Virus record (IMG/VR): IMGVR_UViG_3300009183_004753
Location: 1-58,713 of that record
From: a virus
DNA: 58,713 nucleotides
Strand: one strand, 5' to 3'
In this document: positions 33,101 to 38,218 of the stretch, piece after piece
Position numbering within the stretch: the stretch's first letter is position 1
Layout of the letters: each line of letters opens with the position of its first letter
Notes under the pieces: generated by a model
Databases searched by the model: none
What the model was told of the DNA's origin: nothing
Seen by the model: only the letters and a program-made list of their open reading frames with translations
Program-made: the position numbers and the translations under genes

Positions 33101-33930
33101 GCGGTGAAAAATATTGGTGGAGTGTTCGTAGTCCTGGCAATAGCAATGCTGGTATAGAAGTTGTTGCCTCATCTAAAGAAGAAGCAATTGAAAAAGCCAT
33201 TGGTGGTTATCCAAGTTGGGCTAACTATCGAAGTTCGTTGGTTGCCAAGCCAATGCGTCCATATGAACAATCTGCAAAAACTGTTCGCTACGAAATCTAC
33301 AACAAACAGACTGGCAACTCAGTAGAGGATGCCGATGGAATTACCAATGATGAAGAGGCATTGGTTCGTCTCAATGATTATATTGAACACGGTCCGCATA
33401 GCCTACAACGAGGCCAGGCCACTGCTATGTTTGGTATACGTACTACCGGTGGAGTTGGAATTGTTGATATAGACATGCCAATAGCCCAGGGTCGTGCTGC
33501 CACAAGCCCAACTGGACAGTGGAAAATGATTGACGGATTAAATCGTGAATTATATCGTTTCCGTCCTGCAGAAAACACAAGAACAAGAGCCAATTACTTG
33601 GCAAGAGTATGGGCAGAAACACATAACTTTGACGGTAACTATCAAGTTGATCCAGTGGAAGAAAACGATGTGGTGCCGCAACCGGACGTGATCCCGCTAC
33701 AGCAACCAACACCCGTTCCAGGCAGTACCGCAGACCTAGCACAACGCCGAGCACAAGGTGGCGAGTTTACCGGTGCTTGGAAGATTGTAGATTCTGATGG
33801 TAATGAACTGCATAGATTTTCCGGCATAGGCAATCAACAGCGTGACGCTAATCGTGTGGCCACACAGTGGTTGACCGACAATGGCTACAGCTATGGCACA
33901 GATGTCACTGTGCTACCAATAGTGAGTTAA
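30199..33930 (+). CDS. giant nucleotidyltransferase / metallopeptidase / amidoligase fusion
   Basis: 1243 residues from the ATG at 30199. Domain 1 (residues 1-235) is a Pol-beta-type nucleotidyltransferase: GSN at 64-66 and DxD at 76/78 in PHSDIDLHLVVD. Domain 2 (about 270-400) is a gluzincin-like metallopeptidase: HELTH at 346-350 and Glu375 in ENEANARAG. The junction DLAEASGYIPTKKQAKDPRF (near 405) is a hydrophobic-Ala-Glu site. Domain 3 (about 495-980) resembles amidoligase/ATP-grasp-like proteins: GMEFEM at 501-506, TGLHINIS at 777-784, EFRSPGGDW near 875. Two C-terminal repeats start at GQWKMIDG (1106) and GAWKIVDS (1192). Likely a virion-packaged, injected enzyme. Confidence 0.8.
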   Translation: MNISELDSYNLADAVKFNEQLNPRIWQGNKMRPQVRATLLKIAEDFKQSLGIGDLNVKDITLSGSNAGYTYTPHSDIDLHLVVDLPEADVSEVYRELFDAKKFQYNETHNIKIGGYDVELYVENANKSAVSQGIFSVLNNDWINIPLKKRSTINDTAVKSKYDVIKHRIESAVKSGSLKRLTNTAAKIKKMRQAGLDQHGELGPENIAYKMLRSQGVIQQLYDARTKAKDRALSLKERSIEIDKPFKFTYGFKATEDVGASWDGVSPTTQMFLNEEPKSDEDILTDFVEFCVAELEIEQMPRVRLRKDPQWPVRHKTFGRYNDNEKMLEVAWGQRHIMDVLRTVAHELTHKHQHERDGSDMGSDAGETGSPYENEANARAGVLMRDYAKLHPEHFAAGQTDDLAEASGYIPTKKQAKDPRFSMALTRDVRPGAVGKEANKLGLKTDNQGHPGLLMTGLANALREFKETGQMPLIYEDELFEINMSTGSLRREAAKTGAIAGMEFEMIVPNVEGGDDDGQQEPDYEYDEGVSSIQDAYDFFYDGDYNSRGDVTRLREKMQNEYYEWLGESFDTRWDGDESEFVYNYLKENASADEIAEILSTEPDADGEYPEPDKQAYRDATEKVVEESYGNYWYDAARESAQEDFNQNADLESEWLEDRDLNRMSDIENEYNMSWPHWQSMGNGGEASIEDVAQEFENAIDRPVQASGNYHSGGVRRPSPTAQHYLVEPDGSLEANDSDDVGLEFVSPPLPIDDILSDLNKVKAWAKQYGCYTNDSTGLHINISVPDYSRENLDFVKLALLMGDEYVLDNFGRAGNTYAKSAMKLVRDQVRTKPDEAERLLDKMKGNLDSLASKAIHSGVTSKYTSINTKDGHIEFRSPGGDWLDDNFDKIENTLLRFTVAMSAALNPEMYREEYLKKLYKLLTQDNKGSDTIKYFSEYVAGKIPAAALRSFVKQAQLERKLKKDPTGGEKYWWSVRSPGNSNAGIEVVASSKEEAIEKAIGGYPSWANYRSSLVAKPMRPYEQSAKTVRYEIYNKQTGNSVEDADGITNDEEALVRLNDYIEHGPHSLQRGQATAMFGIRTTGGVGIVDIDMPIAQGRAATSPTGQWKMIDGLNRELYRFRPAENTRTRANYLARVWAETHNFDGNYQVDPVEENDVVPQPDVIPLQQPTPVPGSTADLAQRRAQGGEFTGAWKIVDSDGNELHRFSGIGNQQRDANRVATQWLTDNGYSYGTDVTVLPIVS
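33515..33918 (+). repeat. tandem C-terminal domain repeat in the giant fusion
   Basis: Two similar units of about 50 residues (G-W-K-hydrophobic-(I/V)-D-x-x-x-x-E-L-x-R-F ... A-N-x-x-A-x-x-W) start near codons 1106 and 1192 and are joined by a Pro-rich acidic linker. This is a protein-level repeat; DNA identity is low. Confidence 0.6.
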
Positions 33931-33931
33931 C

Positions 33932-34918
33932 ATGCGAGCCAGTGAATTTTTAATCGAATATAGAGATAGACTATTACAATATGTCAAGAGTCTGTTGCCC
34001 ACTTGGCCTGAATATGTTCTCAAAGATTGGTTGGTGCCCAACAAAGGTGACTTTAGTAATTTACCAGATACTGAACTTAAAAATGGTATAATGGAAAAAT
34101 TAAAAGGACAAGGTCTTTCTCCGAGTACTAAATGGCAACTTGTACCCGATATGAAGTTTACAATGGACATGTTTGAGCCAATGACTACACAGCGATTGGT
34201 TGGTCGTGCAGGTGGCAAAAGTGATTTAGGCATGAAAATTCCAAAGGATGCCGAACGACACGCTACACAAGCCGCCCTGGCACAACAGCAAGGCGGTGTG
34301 CGTAAAGAACCTGTGCTACTAATAAAAACAGCCAATGGATATGAACTATTAGAAGGTTGGCATAGAACAATACAGCACTTTGCTCGGTATCCTAATGGAT
34401 ATACAGGCCCTGCGTATGTGGCAGTGGCACAAGGTCAGCAAGGTGTGGCGGAAGGCTCGGAACATTACAATGGCATTGAAATCTCCATGGAAAAGGAAGA
34501 TGATGAAATTATGGTAAAGGCAATAATGCCAGGCGGTCGCGAACTTGGACATGTATTATTTGTACAAGAGGGTGATTACTTAATGCCACAAGATTTAGAA
34601 GTTGATGAACGCTATCAAGGCCAAGGCATTGCCGCCACAATGTACGACTATATAAAAAGCAAAGGATACAAGATACGCCGCAGTGGTCAACAAACAGATG
34701 CAGGTGCAGGCTTCTGGGACAAACATCGTCCTGAGCAAAACGTTTGGGAAAACTTTGCGGATGGCAAAAATCCTGGACGCAAAGGCTTGAGCAAGCGAGT
34801 GGGAATTCCTAAAAAAGCCACCTTGGGCAAACTGGAAAAGATTGCAAAGTCCAGCACAGGCGAACGCCGCAGGATGGCACAGTGGCAACTAAATATGAGA
34901 CGAGGTAAGAAAAAATGA
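33932..34918 (+). CDS. putative capsid-targeted mosaic protein with ParB-like and GNAT domains
   Basis: 328 residues. The N terminus MRASEFLIEYR fits the T4-like capsid-targeting pattern with a LIE cleavage site. Residues 90-165 contain LLIKTANGYELLEGWHRTIQHF, like the ParB/Srx-type (GxHR) fold, with EGWHR at 141-145. A QGVAEG junction (172-175 for VAEG) separates it from residues 176-280. That part has the GNAT acetyltransferase acetyl-CoA loop ERYQGQGIAATMYDYIKSKG (QGQGI at 229-233). The tail is basic (RRMAQWQLNMRRGKKK). Coupled to the next gene by ATGA. Confidence 0.7.
   Translation: MRASEFLIEYRDRLLQYVKSLLPTWPEYVLKDWLVPNKGDFSNLPDTELKNGIMEKLKGQGLSPSTKWQLVPDMKFTMDMFEPMTTQRLVGRAGGKSDLGMKIPKDAERHATQAALAQQQGGVRKEPVLLIKTANGYELLEGWHRTIQHFARYPNGYTGPAYVAVAQGQQGVAEGSEHYNGIEISMEKEDDEIMVKAIMPGGRELGHVLFVQEGDYLMPQDLEVDERYQGQGIAATMYDYIKSKGYKIRRSGQQTDAGAGFWDKHRPEQNVWENFADGKNPGRKGLSKRVGIPKKATLGKLEKIAKSSTGERRRMAQWQLNMRRGKKK
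34438..34454 (+). repeat. 17-base direct repeat coding QGVAE, copy 1
   Basis: GCAAGGTGTGGCGGAAG, identical to 35223-35239 in the next gene. It encodes the QGVAE junction between domains. Confidence 0.85.
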
Positions 34919-35652
34919 GATCAAGTGAATTCGTATTTGAAAAGTGGAGCGAAAAATACAAAAGCAGTATTAACTGTAGCCACCCTCGAGGCTTTTCACA
35001 AAAAGCACACTGTGCCGGTAAAAACAAACAGAATGAATCAGTTGAGATGGAAATGGTGTGCGAAGATTGTGGCATGTGTGAAACACATGGCAATGTAAAT
35101 GAAATTAAAAAAGGTGCTAAAGACTCAAATGGCTATACCCGTTGCTGGCCTGGCAAACATGCTGAAGGCACCAAAAAGGGCAAGAATGGCGGACAAGTTC
35201 GCAACTGTGTGCCCAATGAATCGCAAGGTGTGGCGGAAGAATTATCAAAAGAGTTTGATCTTATTGAAAGTATCATCGAAGGTATTGCTGAGCACAATGG
35301 TGTAGATGCCGAAACAGTATGGGAGGACCTAGAAAGCCTGACTGAAGATGAACTGTATGCGTTTGCTGTGACTTCGCAACTGAACGAAGACTGGCAAAAG
35401 GCCAACAAGCGAGACAAGACCGATGGCATGAGCCAAAAGGCTGTGAATGCTTATCGCAGAGAGAATCCCGGATCGAAACTAAAGACTGCTGTGACCACTA
35501 AACCTTCGAAGCTAAAGAAAGGCTCTAAAGCCTCCAAGCGCAGATCAAGCTATTGCTCACGCAGCCGTGGACAAATGAAAATGCATAGTATCTCATGTGC
35601 CAAAACTCCAGACAAAGCCATCTGCAAAGCACGACGTCGTTGGAACTGCTGA
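34915..35652 (+). CDS. putative capsid-targeted Cys-rich mosaic protein
   Basis: 245 residues. N terminus MRSSEFVFEKW (targeting-peptide pattern). Residues 18-40 carry NCSHPRGFSQKAHCAGK, followed by CEDCGMCETHG and a TRCWPGKHAEGTKKGK stretch. QGVAE ends at residue 108. The middle is acidic and helical. The final 80 residues (DGMSQKAVNAYRRENPGSKLKTAVT ... SSYCSRSRGQMKMHSISCAKTPDKAICKARRRWNC) are very basic with four Cys, like a small nucleic-acid-binding module repeated in T4-like marine phages. Zinc binding is possible. Function unknown. Confidence 0.65.
   Translation: MRSSEFVFEKWSEKYKSSINCSHPRGFSQKAHCAGKNKQNESVEMEMVCEDCGMCETHGNVNEIKKGAKDSNGYTRCWPGKHAEGTKKGKNGGQVRNCVPNESQGVAEELSKEFDLIESIIEGIAEHNGVDAETVWEDLESLTEDELYAFAVTSQLNEDWQKANKRDKTDGMSQKAVNAYRRENPGSKLKTAVTTKPSKLKKGSKASKRRSSYCSRSRGQMKMHSISCAKTPDKAICKARRRWNC
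35223..35239 (+). repeat. 17-base direct repeat coding QGVAE, copy 2
   Basis: Identical to 34438-34454 and in the same reading frame relative to the protein, 785 bases downstream. Confidence 0.85.
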
Positions 35653-35840
35653 TGAAGGTCAAAGAAGTCGTTAAAAGTGCAAAGCAATGGACTGCCAAGG
35701 TGCGTGTTCAGAATCCTGGATATGTGGGCTGGGTCGATGCAGTGGTCTGGGCTCCTAACACTCATGTGGCCAGACAAATGATCAAAGCACAGTACCGAAT
35801 TGAAGATTGGCACGTGGGCTCAATCAAAGAACTGCGTTAA
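35652..35840 (+). CDS. 62-residue basic protein, unknown
   Basis: Starts on the TGATG overlap with the previous gene. The sequence MKVKEVVKSAKQWTAKVRVQN, then VGWVDAVVWAPNTHVARQMIKAQY looks like a small alpha/beta domain. It ends by a 4-base tail-to-tail overlap with the desaturase gene. No family recognised. Confidence 0.65.
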   Translation: MKVKEVVKSAKQWTAKVRVQNPGYVGWVDAVVWAPNTHVARQMIKAQYRIEDWHVGSIKELR

Positions 35841-36541
35841 CTACGTAAGCGAGCCAGTCCTACTAGTCTAAATACACCAAGCCACATCCATCCTGCATCA
35901 AATTCAAACCAACGACGACTCAGTCTAGGGTTAGCAGGATCCAGATGATGGTTATTATGCAGGCATTCCCCACCAACAACAATATCCCAAGGCACAATGT
36001 TTCTGCTGTGATCTTTAGTTTCGCCATTTCTATATCCCCACCAATGTCCAATGCCGTTGATAACTCCGGCCGCCCACCAAGGTATCCATGCCATTTGTAT
36101 ACCCCAAATCAGCACTCCCCACACACCAAACAACGCAACATCGATCGCAAGCATTAATAAGATGCCTAGTCTGCTGTGGCGAGTGTAAACGTTGCGTTCA
36201 ATCCAGTCATCCGGTGTGCCTGCGCCATACTGTGCAACCATCTCTGCGTCTCGGCTGGCTGAGTGATACAGGCCTGCACCTTTAAACAATACACGCCCAA
36301 TTCCGTATACGTGTGGGCTGTGCGGATCACCTTCTGCATCACTGAATCTGTGATGCTTGCGATGGATAGCTACCCATTGCTTTGTAACCATGCCTGTGGT
36401 GAGCCATAGCCAGGCTCGCATGAAGTGTTCCAGTACAGGAGTAAAAACGATACCGCGATGTGCTTGGCCACGGTGTAGGTACAATGTAACACAGATTATG
36501 GTAATGTGTGTGACTATTAAGGTATAGATAAGTTCTGTCAT
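35837..36541 (-). CDS. membrane fatty-acid (acyl-CoA delta-9 type) desaturase
   Basis: 234 residues from the ATG at 36541. It has the three histidine boxes of the integral-membrane desaturases: HRGQAH at 23-28, HRKHH at 60-64 and HNNHH near residue 203. Four hydrophobic segments surround them. The enzyme introduces a cis double bond in acyl chains using O2 and a host electron donor. It would raise membrane fluidity during infection. It is shorter than host desaturases (about 300) but has all boxes. It is on the minus strand, with a TTAAATAC octamer 3 bases before the ATG. Confidence 0.88.
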   Translation of the reverse strand: MTELIYTLIVTHITIICVTLYLHRGQAHRGIVFTPVLEHFMRAWLWLTTGMVTKQWVAIHRKHHRFSDAEGDPHSPHVYGIGRVLFKGAGLYHSASRDAEMVAQYGAGTPDDWIERNVYTRHSRLGILLMLAIDVALFGVWGVLIWGIQMAWIPWWAAGVINGIGHWWGYRNGETKDHSRNIVPWDIVVGGECLHNNHHLDPANPRLSRRWFEFDAGWMWLGVFRLVGLARLRS

Positions 36542-36544
36542 AGT

Positions 36545-36552
36545 GTATTTAA
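36545..36552 (-). promoter_or_regulatory. late-type octamer TTAAATAC, leaderless geometry
   Basis: On the minus strand TTAAATAC ends 3 bases before the desaturase ATG (36541). No Shine-Dalgarno is present. It mirrors the plus-strand octamer at 36599. Confidence 0.5.
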
Positions 36553-36598
36553 GTAAAACTATTGCCAAATTGCTAATTTAACTATACAGTTAACGGCA

Positions 36599-36606
36599 CT
36601 AAATAC
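36599..36606 (+). promoter_or_regulatory. late-type octamer CTAAATAC, leaderless geometry
   Basis: CTAAATAC ends 3 bases before the ATG at 36610. No Shine-Dalgarno is present. Confidence 0.55.
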
Positions 36607-36609
36607 AGC

Positions 36610-36891
36610 ATGAAACAGTTTATTCGTGTGCTATGTGACGTTGATTGTGCTTGGGCAGGTACTGAGCCAGTGTATCGCGTTTATGTTGATGACGAATTAT
36701 TTGCTGAAAGAACCTGGCGCTGGCAAGATGTGTATCTAGAAGAAATGATACAGATCGAAGCAGAGCCGGGAGAATATGTAATCAGTTATGAACTTGTTGA
36801 TTCTCCCGGTGCCACGCTACGTGTGTCAAACATGCGTGTGGATTATGGTCCCGGAAGAATTAAAGGAAATCTACTAAAGATACTCACATGA
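36610..36891 (+). CDS. small beta-sandwich-like virion protein, unknown
   Basis: 93 residues, all beta in appearance (FIRVLCDVDCAWAGTEPVYRVYVDDEL, then PGEYVISYELVDSPGATLRVSNMRVDYG). No catalytic residues. It resembles small carbohydrate-binding-like or decoration proteins. It is expressed from a late-type octamer with leaderless geometry. The stop overlaps the next ATG. Confidence 0.6.
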   Translation: MKQFIRVLCDVDCAWAGTEPVYRVYVDDELFAERTWRWQDVYLEEMIQIEAEPGEYVISYELVDSPGATLRVSNMRVDYGPGRIKGNLLKILT

Positions 36892-37088
36892 GAGCTCAGG
36901 AATTTATCAAAGAAAATGCGTCAGTTGGTGCCACCAGTTCCGGCAGCGTTGCCACAGTGGCCATGCCCATGGGTGGCATGCAGTCAAGAAATCCCGATAG
37001 TTTCTTTTCTGGTAAATATACAAATGACCCTTTTCCCAACACACCGAAAAGTATGAGAAAGAAAGCAAGGAAAACAAATGTTAAGTGA
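36888..37088 (+). CDS. putative capsid-targeted small internal protein
   Basis: 66 residues, starting MRAQEFIKENAS, which is the closest match in the window to the T4 internal-protein leader (xQEFIxE, I-x-E cleavage site). The rest is Ser/Gly/Met-rich then basic (KSMRKKARKTNVK), like small T4 IP proteins that are packaged and injected. ATGA overlap with the previous gene; its end overlaps the start of the Dps gene by 11 bases. Confidence 0.65.
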   Translation: MRAQEFIKENASVGATSSGSVATVAMPMGGMQSRNPDSFFSGKYTNDPFPNTPKSMRKKARKTNVK

Positions 37089-37518
37089 TTTACTAAAGAC
37101 CTATTTGGCCAGTACATTTTCGTACTATTTGAAGGCACACTATTTTCATTGGAATGTGGAAGGACCTGACTTTGGTGAATTACATGAATTCTTTTCCAAC
37201 ATCTACGAAGATGCCTATTCAGCTGTGGATCCCATTGCTGAGTACATCCGTACCACAGAAGAATATGCTCCTGGCAGTCTCAGCCGCTTTTTAGAACTAA
37301 CACAAGTACCAGATCAAACCAAAGTGCCACGTGCTCGTTTGATGCTGGAAGAATTACTCGCAGACACCCAAATAATGATCAACCTTAGCCGCCAAGTTTT
37401 CGAAGCCAGTGCTGCCGAAGGTCGTGAAGACATTGCAAACTTTGCCGCAGAACGCCAAAGCCAACACGGCAAGTATCAGTGGCAACTGAAAAGTTACTTG
37501 AAGGACGCGAGGGCATAA
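37078..37518 (+). CDS. dps: Dps-like ferritin-fold protein
   Basis: 146 residues with the Dps core. The N-terminal helix has LKAHYFHWNVEGPDFGELHEFFSNIYEDAYSAVDPIAEYIRT, in which the ferroxidase-site HxxxW and D/E residues are present. A conserved middle and a C-terminal helix with QSQHGKYQWQLKSYL follow. Dps dodecamers bind DNA and oxidise and store iron. Here the gene lies between capsid-targeted-type genes and starts inside the previous one, so packaging with the genome or protection of DNA against host oxidants are both possible. Length slightly below bacterial Dps (about 160). Confidence 0.9.
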   Translation: MLSDLLKTYLASTFSYYLKAHYFHWNVEGPDFGELHEFFSNIYEDAYSAVDPIAEYIRTTEEYAPGSLSRFLELTQVPDQTKVPRARLMLEELLADTQIMINLSRQVFEASAAEGREDIANFAAERQSQHGKYQWQLKSYLKDARA

Positions 37519-37519
37519 C

Positions 37520-38218
37520 ATGGATGAAATTTACACGATAATGCAGAGACTTGCATTGATTGAAAGCACTATCACACCAGATAATGTTACCAAGGGATTG
37601 AACGCACAACAAAAATCTGTGCCGCAGATGCCTGCACTGTTTAAAATGCCTGATCAAGGTCCTGTGTTGGGTGGCGATCCTGATAAGAAAGCCTCCAGTG
37701 CTGGTTACATGGTTGGCTCCAATGAAAGTGAAGAACCTGAGCAGGATGCACTGGAAGAAGAAGTGGCCAGTGAAGACAAGCTGGACCGAGTTAAAAAGTC
37801 ATTTGCCGATTACCTTGACAGCATTTCCGACGAAAAGAAAGACAGTGACTTAAAAGACCGGGTCCGAGTAGATCGTGACATCAGCAAGCGGCCTGCGAAA
37901 GATGCCAGCATCATTGCCAAACAAGTTGTAGGTGTTGCAGAAGATCCCACAGAAGAAGATCCCATTGTACAAATGCCCACAACCCCGGTACAAGAACCTA
38001 CCTATGCTGAATCAGCGCCGGTTAAAACCGTTGCACTAGAAGACGGTCGTTCATGTGAAATACACGGAGACGAACGTGCGGGATTTGAAATTCGACACGC
38101 GGGCCGTTCATTGAAGAGTCGCTTTAAGAACTTGGACCAAGCACAGATGGCACTGGAAATGTACCAGGCTAGACAACGCCGACAAGACGAATCAGCCGAC
38201 TACGTAGAGGAAGCATAA
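37520..38218 (+). CDS. acidic, low-complexity virion-type protein, unknown
   Basis: 232 residues, Glu/Asp/Lys-rich, with a GVAED junction ending at Glu141. Residues 165-220 form an ordered part (VKTVALEDGRSCEIHGDERAGFEIRHAGR, then SRFKNLDQAQMALEMYQARQR). It could be a scaffolding-like or internal protein. No enzymatic motif. TAATG coupling to the next gene. Confidence 0.6.
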   Translation: MDEIYTIMQRLALIESTITPDNVTKGLNAQQKSVPQMPALFKMPDQGPVLGGDPDKKASSAGYMVGSNESEEPEQDALEEEVASEDKLDRVKKSFADYLDSISDEKKDSDLKDRVRVDRDISKRPAKDASIIAKQVVGVAEDPTEEDPIVQMPTTPVQEPTYAESAPVKTVALEDGRSCEIHGDERAGFEIRHAGRSLKSRFKNLDQAQMALEMYQARQRRQDESADYVEEA

